Positions 39,911-47,954 of a stretch of DNA of 64,000 bases are shown here, piece after piece. This stretch comes from Dyadobacter sp. 676. GTDB lineage: Bacteria; Bacteroidota; Bacteroidia; Cytophagales; Spirosomataceae. Positions within the stretch are counted from its first letter, which is position 1. Each line of letters opens with the position of its first letter. Where the stretch lies: NCBI RefSeq assembly GCF_040448675.1, contig NZ_CP159289.1, positions 6,183,001 to 6,247,000 of the forward strand, in the 5' to 3' direction. The position numbers were made by a program, and so were the translations under genes. Under the pieces are notes generated by a model, which saw only the letters and a program-made list of their open reading frames with translations, ran no database searches and had not been told where the DNA came from.

Positions 39911-39950
39911 CTGACAACCCCTGACAACCCCTGACAACCCCTGACAACCC
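39911..39950 (+). repeat. Tandem repeat of a 10-base unit
   Basis: Four perfect copies of CTGACAACCC, with an incomplete flank on each side (CCCCC before and CCGACC after). It fills most of the 99-base gap between the phosphatase and glycosidase genes. It could vary in copy number and so change the spacing of the two genes. No function is shown. Confidence 0.75.
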
Positions 39951-39984
39951 CCGACCACATCTGACCAAACTCGACCCAATACCC

Positions 39985-40903
39985 ATGAACCGCACAACCA
40001 TCATCGCATCGCTCGGCCTGCTCGGAGCGGCAATGCTGCTGGCGTTCCGTCCGCCCGTTGCCGAAGAATTTCCTGCCGAACTCGTGAAATTCAAGCCCTA
40101 TACCGGTAATCCGCTGTTCAAAGGCACCGGCGATCCAGCGACCTGGGACGAGAAGATCCGCGAGCGGGGCTACATTCTCCGCGAGGGAGGCAAATATTAT
40201 ATGTGGTATACCGGCTATACCAACGCTACCGGCGAAGACATGAAATACCTCGGCCTGGCAACCTCGGACGACGGCCTGAAATGGACCCGCTATGCGAAAA
40301 ACCCGATCCATACTACGCTGTGGGTCGAAGATATGTGCGTATTGAAGGAGGGTAATACCTATTATATGTTCGCCGAAAGCAGGGACGACATCGCTCACCT
40401 GCTGACTTCGGGCGACCGAGTCAACTGGAAGGACCATGGTGCGATCGATATCCGCCTTCGAAACGGCTCACCCATCGCCAGGGGGGCCTTATGGAACGCC
40501 GACGGTCTGGAAAGAAAAGGAAACCTGGTACCTTTTTTATGAACGCAACGATGCCGCCATTTGGCTGGCGACGAGCAAAGACCTGAAAACCTGGACCAAC
40601 GTCCAGGACGAGCCGGTGCTGAATGCGGGTCCCGAAAAGTATGATGCCTTCGCCGTCGCGTTCAACAAGGTTATCCGGCACAAGGGCCTTTATTACGCCT
40701 ATTACCATGCCTCGGCGTTCAGGGACTGGCGCGAATGGACCATGAATGTCGCGGTTTCGAGCGACCTGGTCCATTGGAAAAAATACGAAGGCAATCCGAT
40801 TATCGGCAACGATTCGTCGAGCGGCTTTCCCGTTTTCGATGGCAAACAGTACCGGTTTTACACCATGCACCCCGAAGTCCGGGTTTATTTTCCCGAAAAA
40901 TAG
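39985..40903 (+). CDS. Five-bladed beta-propeller glycosidase-like protein (GH43/GH32-like, locus B), apparent frameshift
   Basis: A secreted protein of about 305 residues with an N-terminal hydrophobic signal (MNRTTIIASLGLLGAAMLLA). Repeated propeller blades show the sequence style YYMWYTGYTNATGEDMKYLG, LATSDDGLKWTRY, WYLFYERNDAAIWLATSKD and VSSDLVHWKKYEGNPI. The reading frame breaks at six G's (40481-40486); removing one joins NGSPIARGPYGTPTVWKE to ETWYLFYERND. This fits the glycosidase superfamily (GH43/GH62/GH117-like clan), though I cannot assign a single family or confirm the acid residues. It is the last gene of locus B and precedes a strong terminator. Confidence 0.78.
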
Positions 40904-40926
40904 AATGCCTCTTCTCTGATTTTTAA

Positions 40927-40959
40927 AGCATTGCGGCGCCCGGTCGCAATGCTTTTTTT
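40927..40959 (+). terminator. Rho-independent terminator after locus B
   Basis: AGCATTGCG and CGCAATGCT form a 9-bp stem with a 9-base loop, followed by TTTTTTT. Confidence 0.85.
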
Positions 40960-41069
40960 GTTTGAAACGAAAAAAAACTGCCGTTGTCGCCACGGCCGCA
41001 GCAACCGGCGGTGTCTCTCTTTACGGAACCGCAAAACCCGGCTCCCCGCATATTAACCCGACACCATCC

Positions 41070-41726
41070 ATGAAAAGGTTTTTGTCTCCTTGTTGTCTCC
41101 TGCTGCTTGCCGTATGGCAATTTGGTTGTTCAAAGGATGATGTTCCCAAACAGGACCCGAAGCCGGTAACACTGAATAAGGACTCCGTCATATTCGCTAC
41201 CTATTATCCGCAATACCTGGCTGAAGCCTATCGCTTCAAGGGCCGGGACTCGGTAAATCTCCTGACGGAAAACCCGCTTTTCGACCGGTACCGCAATGCC
41301 GCCAGCCTGCAATTCTATTCTGATAACGGCTATATTAACTTCTGGTCGCTGAGCCCGTTTGCCAACAGAGAGTTTCCCGGTAACGCCCTGACTTTCATGA
41401 TGCAAATCCGGACTAACCAGCCAACCGGGCTGAGAATGGCCTGGGACGACGAGAAAGGGACGTTAATGGTTTACAGCACGACGACCAGCGATTACCTGCC
41501 CATGGTCATACCGGGAAAAAAAGCTTACCTGGAAACCTCCACGTTCAGACATTACCGTACCTGGAAGGAGGCCCAGGCCGCCGCCGTGAAGCCGCGAATG
41601 GTGTTCATTTACGACGACGAAGATCCCAAACTGGGCAAGGTCACTTACAAAATCACATTGAAGCCGCTTTACGAATATTACCGCGAAGAAAATCAGCAGA
41701 CTCACGCAAAATTTGTCGTATTTTAA
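41070..41726 (+). CDS. Lipoprotein of unknown function, copy 1 of a tandem pair
   Basis: A 218-residue lipoprotein. ATG 41070 gives MKRFLSPCCLLLLAVWQFGC with a lipobox; the frame upstream (from 40962) has no signal. The mature protein has a beta-rich look. It shares with the next gene FPGNALTFMMQIRTN, MAWDDEKGTLMVYS, DDEDPKLGKVTYKI, KPLYEYYREENQQT and a final AKFVVF. The pair is a tandem duplication. I know no family for it. It lies upstream of a PepSY-like lipoprotein and an ECF sigma/membrane-protein pair, and the genes are close together in one direction. Confidence 0.75.
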   Translation: MKRFLSPCCLLLLAVWQFGCSKDDVPKQDPKPVTLNKDSVIFATYYPQYLAEAYRFKGRDSVNLLTENPLFDRYRNAASLQFYSDNGYINFWSLSPFANREFPGNALTFMMQIRTNQPTGLRMAWDDEKGTLMVYSTTTSDYLPMVIPGKKAYLETSTFRHYRTWKEAQAAAVKPRMVFIYDDEDPKLGKVTYKITLKPLYEYYREENQQTHAKFVVF

Positions 41727-41739
41727 ATAAAATCCGGTG

Positions 41740-42414
41740 ATGAAAAGATTAATCCCTATAGTGGTGCTTCTGGGCCTCGCATCGATGCAAATCGGGTGCA
41801 GGAAGGACAAGGACGAGCAGCCCGATCCTAAACCGGAGCCTGTACGACTCGACCCGGACACTGTTTCCGCCTTGCTGACGAGGACCTCTTTTTACGTCAC
41901 GGACGCCTGGCGGTTTGCAGGTACGGATTCCGTGGATATGTTCAAGGAAGATACATTGCTCCGGCTTTACGCCAACGCCGCTTTTCTGAATTTCCGCATC
42001 AGCAAAGGCAACGGCGAAATCATGTTTCACGGCGGAAGCCAGATCCCGAACACGGAAATCCCCGGCAATGCATTGACATTCAGCTTGAATATCCGCATTT
42101 TTCTGCCGACCCAGATGAGTTTGAAATGGAATGACGAAATGGGCACGGTGGGCGTCGAAACGAGCGGCACGACGAGCTACTTTCCGATGATCGTCCCCGG
42201 CAAAAAGGGCTACCTCGATCCTGCGGGCTTCAATATCAAAATGTCGATGGAACAGGCCAGGAATGCGGCCGTCAAGCCGAGTATGCGGTTCATATACGAG
42301 GACGACGACCCGAAACTGGGTAAGGTGACCTATAAAATTACAATGAAGCCGATGTACCAGTACTATCGCGACCCCGACCAGCAGACGAGCGCAAAGTATG
42401 TGGTGTTTCCTTAA
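41740..42414 (+). CDS. Lipoprotein of unknown function, copy 2 of a tandem pair
   Basis: A 224-residue lipoprotein (MKRLIPIVVLLGLASMQIGC, lipobox at Cys20). It starts 14 bases after the stop of copy 1. It keeps the same conserved blocks as its neighbour (EIPGNALTFSLNI, MSLKWNDEMGTVGVE, DDDPKLGKVTYKI, YYRDPDQQT, AKYVVF), while the middle and the N-terminal third differ more. Divergence is large enough to suggest an old duplication and perhaps two related ligands or partners. The function is not known. Confidence 0.75.
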   Translation: MKRLIPIVVLLGLASMQIGCRKDKDEQPDPKPEPVRLDPDTVSALLTRTSFYVTDAWRFAGTDSVDMFKEDTLLRLYANAAFLNFRISKGNGEIMFHGGSQIPNTEIPGNALTFSLNIRIFLPTQMSLKWNDEMGTVGVETSGTTSYFPMIVPGKKGYLDPAGFNIKMSMEQARNAAVKPSMRFIYEDDDPKLGKVTYKITMKPMYQYYRDPDQQTSAKYVVFP

Positions 42415-42450
42415 ACTTCTATAATTGTGTGGTTTTTTGAAGTCAAAACG

Positions 42451-43386
42451 ATGAAATTCCTCGCTCTGATAGTCGCCCTCGCGGCAGTGCTTTCGGGTTG
42501 CAACGATCTGAACGACCTGCGTCCCCCGGATCCGGGAACGGAGATACCCGAGGCGGCCGTGAAAGTGGTGAAAGCCAAGTTCCCCAGAGCCGAGGAGCTG
42601 GTTTTCAAACCGATTCTGAACGATAAAATATGGGAAGTAAAACTGAAATCGGATACAGACCGCTATACTTCGCTCGTGGATTATGGCAAGATGTGGGAGA
42701 CATTCAAAGTAATGCCCGACGGCGTCCCCGCCACTTTAATCGAACCGTTGCAGAAAACGGCGTTCGGCGGCGGAACGTTATCGGCTTATTCCACAGCCTA
42801 TTTTGCCGCGTCGGCCAATAACAGGCTGATTTACAATTACAGAGGAGAAAACTATTCTTTTGCATGGGCCGGGGTTTATCCCGAAACCAATAGCTCCGCG
42901 AGCTTTGGCTCCGTCCTGTACAGAATCGCGACCTACGAGATCGACGACCTGCCGGCTTTTGTAAAGGACACTATTAGTGGCATTCCTGAGATGACGTTTA
43001 CGATGGGATATACCCTGGTACGGCTCGACGATTCTAAGAACTATTACATATTCACCCGTCAGCGGATCGACGACCGGCATGAAACGGTTTCGATGCTGTT
43101 CGACGACAAAGGCAAGCTCCGGTGGAGCAGTACTTTCTTTTCAAGCTCCGGCGGAATCAACAACGGCTCCAATCTCGAAGCCGTGCCGGCCGGGATCAGA
43201 CAGTACCTCGACAGCCTCCCCGAACTTGCAGGCTATGAATTTGAGCGCAAGCTGGTCAATAATGTGAATGGCCTGACGAGCTACTACATCTCGGTGAAGG
43301 TCGGCGGCGTCTCGAAATGCGAACTCTATTTCGACAAGGATTTCAATGTACTAAGCAAAAGTTATGCTGTACTATTATATAAATAA
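42451..43386 (+). CDS. PepSY-like-fold lipoprotein of unknown function
   Basis: A 311-residue lipoprotein with signal LALIVALAAVLSGC. After the lipobox it opens with AAVKVVKAKFPRAEELVFKP, then NDKIWEVKLKSD, a pattern typical of PepSY-like beta-lactamase-inhibitor-like modules. The second half, with VRLDDSKNYYIFTRQRIDD, repeats the alternation of strands and may be a second module (GGVSKCELYFDKDFNVLSKS at the end). ATG 42451 was chosen because the earlier frame start lacks a lipobox. It sits 37 bases after the tandem lipoproteins and 49 bases before the sigma factor gene. Confidence 0.7.
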   Translation: MKFLALIVALAAVLSGCNDLNDLRPPDPGTEIPEAAVKVVKAKFPRAEELVFKPILNDKIWEVKLKSDTDRYTSLVDYGKMWETFKVMPDGVPATLIEPLQKTAFGGGTLSAYSTAYFAASANNRLIYNYRGENYSFAWAGVYPETNSSASFGSVLYRIATYEIDDLPAFVKDTISGIPEMTFTMGYTLVRLDDSKNYYIFTRQRIDDRHETVSMLFDDKGKLRWSSTFFSSSGGINNGSNLEAVPAGIRQYLDSLPELAGYEFERKLVNNVNGLTSYYISVKVGGVSKCELYFDKDFNVLSKSYAVLLYK

Positions 43387-43434
43387 ATAGTAATTAATTA
43401 AGTTTAAGTAACTTCCTGAACCAACGTTCTCCTG

Positions 43435-44019
43435 ATGAAATTCTTTCGGTCCAACAAATACGATAGCCTCGCCAGCCTCGTGAAAGCCTGCCAGAAACAG
43501 GACCCGAGGGCGCAGACCGTATTTTACGAGCGATACAAAGCCAGGATGACGGGTATTTGCCGGCGCTACGCCAGAACCGTGGCCGAAGCCGACGATATTT
43601 TTCAGGACGCATTCGTGAAAATATTCAACAGCATAGGTAACCTGCAAGACCCCGATGCCGCAGACAGCTGGGTAAAAACGACGGTGATCCGGACGGCCAT
43701 TAATTACTATAACCGGACCACCCGACACGAGGAAATGCACAGCTCGCTCGACGGTGTAGAATGGCAGGTGGAATCGGACGATTACGTGCGGATCATCGAC
43801 CAGATGAACGTCCGCGACCTGGTCGATCTCGTCAACGAGCTGCCCGACCGGTACCGTACGGTGATCAATATGCATCTGATTGACGGCTATACACACACCG
43901 AAATTGGTGAAATGCTGTCCATGTCCGACGCCACGGCCCGGTCGCAGTTCATGAGAGGACGTAACCTGCTAATGAAAAAACTCGAAAAAAAAGGAATAGT
44001 GCATCATGAAAACTTCTGA
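43435..44019 (+). CDS. ECF-type RNA polymerase sigma factor
   Basis: A 194-residue sigma-70 family protein. Region 2 includes YERYKARMTGICRRYARTVA, EADDIFQDAFVKIFNSIGNL and WVKTTVIRTAINYYN. Region 4 has ELPDRYRTVINMHLIDGYTH, TEIGEMLSMSDATARSQFMR and GRNLLMKKLEKKG. Its last 14 bases overlap the next gene, which carries a candidate anti-sigma domain, so the pair is coupled. Confidence 0.92.
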   Translation: MKFFRSNKYDSLASLVKACQKQDPRAQTVFYERYKARMTGICRRYARTVAEADDIFQDAFVKIFNSIGNLQDPDAADSWVKTTVIRTAINYYNRTTRHEEMHSSLDGVEWQVESDDYVRIIDQMNVRDLVDLVNELPDRYRTVINMHLIDGYTHTEIGEMLSMSDATARSQFMRGRNLLMKKLEKKGIVHHENF

Positions 44020-45316
44020 GGACAAATTAAACGAAGCGCTGCGCAACGTCCTCAAACGTAAGTTTGATGACTATGAGGAGCAGCCCAACCCCAATGCCTT
44101 CGAACGCATCCGGGCGCGTGTGAAGCCCGCGCGTACGGGAAAATACTGGTGGTTCACCGGCGCGCTGGTGCTCGTTTCGATCTCGGGCATTTTGCTGAGC
44201 CGCTACGCAAATGAAACCGCCACCCCTGTAAAAATGCAGACCCGTTCCGCAGCGGCGGAAACCTCCGCCGGGCATTCTTCGGGTGGCACCGGGAAGGCTA
44301 TGAGCCCGAAGGTACCCGTGAGGATGTCGGAGCGGCCGGCCGTGAAAAACATCGCTATAACGCCTGCCGCACGTCCGGTGAGGGTGGTTGAAAGTGTTTT
44401 TGTGAATGACTTTGGGGGCAAACCGGCGACGGGGCGGCATAAGACGTATTCCGGCAACGATCCGGGCGCCACTGTAAGCGGGTACGCACGACAAGCTGCG
44501 GGTACAAGCCCTCAAACGAGGAGATCTGACGGTCCGGACGCTGTTTTCAATAAGATACCGGCCGGATTGGCCGAGCCTGTGCCAGTGGATTCGGCCGCGA
44601 ATGTGGCACCGCTGGAAGAACTGGCATCAGTGCCTTTAAAGGAAGCGTCGGTACCGTTGCATTTGCGCGGCGTGGTTGTGCCCGCGTACAAGCCCGCGAA
44701 AGTGATCGTCACGAACCCTGCCCGGATCGCGTGGCTTTTCAATGCGTCGGCATTACATTCCTATCAGATTTTGACCGTACCGTCGTCGGCCGCAAAAGAT
44801 TTTCAGAATTTCAGTTTCCCGTCCTTGTTCACGGCCAACGCGGTGGGTATCAAGCTGAGCGGCGGGGTAGAGCGGAACGGAATACAGGTGCAGCTGCATT
44901 ACAGCGGTTTCAGGCAAACATATTCCTACGAAATCGCCAATAATAACTACCTCGTGCAACCCGACGACAAAGGACAGTACCACACCGTGCGCCAGGGCGA
45001 CAGGATGGAGGAAAACAGGAGATTTTCCATGCTGGGCATCGGCGTCGCCAGGCAGCTGCGCTGGGGGCACTCGCCGGTCAGCCGGTTTTATGCCGCGTTC
45101 GGAGCGGAATATTCGCATGATCTCAACAGCGGTCAAAGCCTGGGCTGGGTTAATCTGGGGCTCGGGAAACAGTTCGCCGTCAGCCGCAACGCGGCATTCA
45201 GTATTGGGCCTTATGCCGAGTTCAGTCCGGTGAAGGTAAAAGGAACTGCAAACCCGTTCTACTATCAGCCGTACCGCGTGGGGATCTCGGCCGGGCTTCG
45301 TTTTACGAGGCCCTGA
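44006..45316 (+). CDS. Putative anti-sigma factor fused to an outer-membrane beta-barrel-like domain
   Basis: A 436-residue protein. Residues 1-48 are charged and helical (KLNEALRNVLKRKFDDYEEQ), a small cytosolic domain suited to binding the sigma factor encoded by the overlapping upstream gene. One membrane segment follows (WWFTGALVLVSISGILL, about 49-66). A long linker rich in Ala, Pro, Ser and Thr (about 70-240) leads to a C-terminal domain with many amphipathic strands (VQLHYSGFRQTYSYEIANNN, YAAFGAEYSHDLNSGQ, AFSIGPYAEFSPVKV) ending in RFTRP. That end resembles an outer-membrane barrel. I infer one protein that touches both membranes. No zinc-binding anti-sigma motif is visible. It may control the upstream lipoproteins. 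Confidence 0.6.
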   Translation: MKTSEDKLNEALRNVLKRKFDDYEEQPNPNAFERIRARVKPARTGKYWWFTGALVLVSISGILLSRYANETATPVKMQTRSAAAETSAGHSSGGTGKAMSPKVPVRMSERPAVKNIAITPAARPVRVVESVFVNDFGGKPATGRHKTYSGNDPGATVSGYARQAAGTSPQTRRSDGPDAVFNKIPAGLAEPVPVDSAANVAPLEELASVPLKEASVPLHLRGVVVPAYKPAKVIVTNPARIAWLFNASALHSYQILTVPSSAAKDFQNFSFPSLFTANAVGIKLSGGVERNGIQVQLHYSGFRQTYSYEIANNNYLVQPDDKGQYHTVRQGDRMEENRRFSMLGIGVARQLRWGHSPVSRFYAAFGAEYSHDLNSGQSLGWVNLGLGKQFAVSRNAAFSIGPYAEFSPVKVKGTANPFYYQPYRVGISAGLRFTRP

Positions 45317-45331
45317 TCCTACACGGGTTGT

Positions 45332-45362
45332 GTCCCGGTGGCAACGCTGCCGGGACTTTTTT
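45332..45362 (+). terminator. Rho-independent terminator after the sigma/anti-sigma pair
   Basis: GTCCCGG and CCGGGAC form the stem, with an 11-base loop and a run of six T's. Confidence 0.8.
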
Positions 45363-45416
45363 CTGCCGTTTTTTTTCTTCGCCCGCTCGTTTCAATCCGG
45401 TTAAAAATTACTTACA

Positions 45417-45438
45417 TTTACGGGCACGTGCCCGTAAA
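45417..45438. promoter_or_regulatory. Perfect 22-base palindrome in front of the Gfo/Idh/MocA-apbE genes
   Basis: The halves TTTACGGGCAC and GTGCCCGTAAA are exact inverted repeats with no gap. The centre is 34 bases before the ATG at 45462, near the expected start of transcription. A repressor operator is the likely reading. Confidence 0.6.
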
Positions 45439-45461
45439 CATCCCTTAACCCATTCCGACTT

Positions 45462-46682
45462 ATGATCCAGCCACTTACTTCCAGACGAAATTTCCTCACG
45501 ACCGGCCTTGCCGCCATCGCGGGGGCGGGGCTTGCCACCGCATTTTCACCGGTATTCGGAAAAGCCGTGCCAGCCGCCGACAGAATCCGGCTCGGTATTA
45601 TCGGTACCGGCTCGCGAGGCACCGGCTTGGCAACGCTGATTCGCGAAATGCCCGATTATGAGCTGGTAGCTTGCTGCGACATCATCCCCGAGAACCTCCG
45701 GAAGGGCCTCGGCCTGGCTGCTAAAAATGCCAGGGGCTATTCCGACTACCGCCAGTTGCTGGATGACAAATCGGTAGACGCCGTCGTTATTGCCACGCCC
45801 CTTTACCTGCATTACCCGATGGCGGTAGCCGCATTACAGGCAGGGAAACACATTTACCTCGAAAAATCGATGACTTACGACATTCCGCAGGCCATCGACC
45901 TGGTGAAAAAGGTAAAAGCTTCGGGACTGATTTTTCAAGTCGGTTATCAATACCGGTATTACGGCTTGTACCAGCGCGTAAAAGAGATTATGAAGGAAAA
46001 CTGGCTGGGCAAGGTCACGCATTTCGAATGCCAGTACAACCGTAACTCGAACTGGCGGTTTCCGGTGAAGGATCCGAAAATGGAAAGGGCGGTGAACTGG
46101 CGCATGTACCGCGAATATTGCGGCGGTCCGCTGTCGGAGCTTTGCGCACATGAGATCGATGTAGTCAACTACCTGACGGACAGCCGGCCGGTAAAGGTAG
46201 TCGGGCTGGGCGGGATTAATTACTGGAAAGACGGCCGCGATACCTATGACAACATCCGGACCGTGTACGATTATCCCGACGGCGTGAAAGCCAGTGTCAC
46301 ATCGGTGCTTTCGAATGCATACAACGGTTACAGCATCCGCATTCTCGGGGATAAAGCTACGGTGGAAATCCTGCGCGACAAGGCATTTATCTACCCCGAA
46401 ACTACCAACAACGCGAAGGGCGTCGTGGATGGCGTCACCGGTGCGACCATTGCCGTTACCACCCAGGGCAAAGGGGTAGAAGTGAAATTCGGCAAACCCG
46501 GTGAGGAGCAGCAGGAACCGACGGTTTTTGCACTAAAAGACTTTGCGGAATGCGTCCGGAACAGGAAAGAACCAATTTCCAATGTCGAAACCGGTCGCGA
46601 CGGTTCCATTGCGATCCACATGGGCAATGCGGCGGCCGACACGGAAAAAGTGCAATACTGGAAACCGGAGTATTCGGCCTGA
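45462..46682 (+). CDS. Tat-exported Gfo/Idh/MocA oxidoreductase with a flavinylation-type motif
   Basis: A 406-residue NAD(P)-dependent oxidoreductase. It has a Tat signal (SRRNFLTTGLAAIAGAGLAT), the dinucleotide fold GIIGTGSRGTGLATLI, CCDIIPEN, and the catalytic Lys motif as LEKSMTYDIPQA (Ser for the usual Pro). The substrate domain has GGPLSELCAHEIDVVNYL. At residues 323-329 it contains DGVTGAT, the consensus Dxx(S/T)GAT for covalent FMN attachment by ApbE, so Thr329 would be the acceptor. The other Gfo/Idh/MocA protein in this window lacks the motif. The stop overlaps the start of apbE (TGATG). A covalently flavinylated Gfo/Idh/MocA protein would be unusual; the motif and the gene overlap are seen, the modification is inferred. 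Confidence 0.88.
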   Translation: MIQPLTSRRNFLTTGLAAIAGAGLATAFSPVFGKAVPAADRIRLGIIGTGSRGTGLATLIREMPDYELVACCDIIPENLRKGLGLAAKNARGYSDYRQLLDDKSVDAVVIATPLYLHYPMAVAALQAGKHIYLEKSMTYDIPQAIDLVKKVKASGLIFQVGYQYRYYGLYQRVKEIMKENWLGKVTHFECQYNRNSNWRFPVKDPKMERAVNWRMYREYCGGPLSELCAHEIDVVNYLTDSRPVKVVGLGGINYWKDGRDTYDNIRTVYDYPDGVKASVTSVLSNAYNGYSIRILGDKATVEILRDKAFIYPETTNNAKGVVDGVTGATIAVTTQGKGVEVKFGKPGEEQQEPTVFALKDFAECVRNRKEPISNVETGRDGSIAIHMGNAAADTEKVQYWKPEYSA

Positions 46683-47704
46683 TGAGGCGGAAAAAGCACT
46701 GGACCGGGCTTATGGCCGGGGCGATTTACCTCCTGGCGGGAGCATTGTGCCCGGCCGACCGACAGGGTGCTCACCGGCTGACCGGGCAGGCCCAGGGCAC
46801 GACCTATGCGATTACATATTATTCCGAAAAAAAACGGATTACCCAATTTCAGGCAGACAGCATTTTTAGCAGCCTCGATGCGTCGCTTTCTCTTTATCAG
46901 CCCGGCTCGCTGATCAGCCGGTTCAACGCGTCGGACGAAGGCATTACAATGGACGGCCATTTAACGAAGGTAGTCGACCGGTCGATGCAGGTTTACCGCG
47001 AAAGCGGCGGTTTATTCGACATCACCGTGTACCCGCTCGTGCGTGCGTGGGGTTTCGGTGTGAAGCCGGGTGGCGCTATGCCTGATAGCGCCGCCATCCG
47101 TCAGCTTTTGCCATGTGTCGGGTCCGGTAAACTGAAAGTGCGGGGAAGCAGGCTTTTGAAAACAAACCACTGCATGCAGATCGACGTCAACGGCATCGCG
47201 CAGGGCTATTCGGTGGACGTCGTTGCGGGTTTCCTGGAAGCAAAGGGCATTCATAATTACTTAATCGAGGTGGGAGGGGAGATCCGCGTGAAAGGGCGTA
47301 AGCAGCCGGGGAACGAGCCGATGAAGATCGGTATCGAAACACCTGCTGCTAATGAATTCAATGCGCCGGTGATCCGCGAGGTCATCAGCGTTGGCGATGG
47401 GGCCGTGACTACTTCGGGCAGTTACCGCAAGTTCCGCGAGTCGGGCGGCGTGAGGGTCTCCCACATTATCGACCCCAAAACCGGGTTTCCCGTGCAGAGC
47501 CGGATCATCAGCGCAACCGTAGTTGCCCACGACGCCATCACAGCCGACGGTTTCGACAATGCGCTGCTGGCAGCAGGCCTCGACGGGGCGTTTGAGATAT
47601 TGAAAAAACATTCCGGAATAGACGCCTACCTGATTTACAAAAAGCCCGACGGTACGGTAGCCGACACGGCCTCCGCCGGATTTGCCAGATATATCGTACG
47701 CTGA
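46682..47704 (+). CDS. apbE: FAD:protein FMN transferase (ApbE family)
   Basis: A 340-residue exported enzyme that transfers FMN from FAD to a Thr of a protein substrate, using Mg2+. The N-terminus is a signal peptide-like LMAGAIYLLAGALC. The catalytic core has GTTYAITYYSE, SLYQPGSLISRFN, GLFDITVYPLVRAWGFG, IDVNGIAQGYSVDVVAGFLE, YLIEVGGEIRVKG, TTSGSYRKF and SHIIDPKTGFPVQSRI, all normal ApbE blocks, and the C-terminal metal loop ADGFDNALLAAG. ATG 46682 overlaps the stop of the upstream gene (TGATG), so the two are translated together. The only likely substrate motif nearby is DGVTGAT in that gene's product. Both proteins carry export signals. Confidence 0.95.
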   Translation: MRRKKHWTGLMAGAIYLLAGALCPADRQGAHRLTGQAQGTTYAITYYSEKKRITQFQADSIFSSLDASLSLYQPGSLISRFNASDEGITMDGHLTKVVDRSMQVYRESGGLFDITVYPLVRAWGFGVKPGGAMPDSAAIRQLLPCVGSGKLKVRGSRLLKTNHCMQIDVNGIAQGYSVDVVAGFLEAKGIHNYLIEVGGEIRVKGRKQPGNEPMKIGIETPAANEFNAPVIREVISVGDGAVTTSGSYRKFRESGGVRVSHIIDPKTGFPVQSRIISATVVAHDAITADGFDNALLAAGLDGAFEILKKHSGIDAYLIYKKPDGTVADTASAGFARYIVR

Positions 47705-47954
47705 AGACCCTCTTCTTTTGCCCTCGTAACCAGCATTTCGCTTTTCGAGAACGTTATCGGTATTATTTCCGGCAAATGTCATGGATACCTATTAAAATCC
47801 TTGTAACATTGTTATAAGCCGAAATTAAATACTGCCGGATGCCGGAAAGGCATCATAAATGACTTCGCAGCCGCATTGCGAGGCCGGGAATTGTTATGTC
47901 CGCATTTTGGCAACCCTCCGGAAATCCATTTCTCAATTCCTAACCATAATCTTT

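Noticed and set aside
39911..39950. Tandem repeat as a CRISPR array
   Set aside because: The 10-base units are contiguous, with no spacers, and no cas genes are near.
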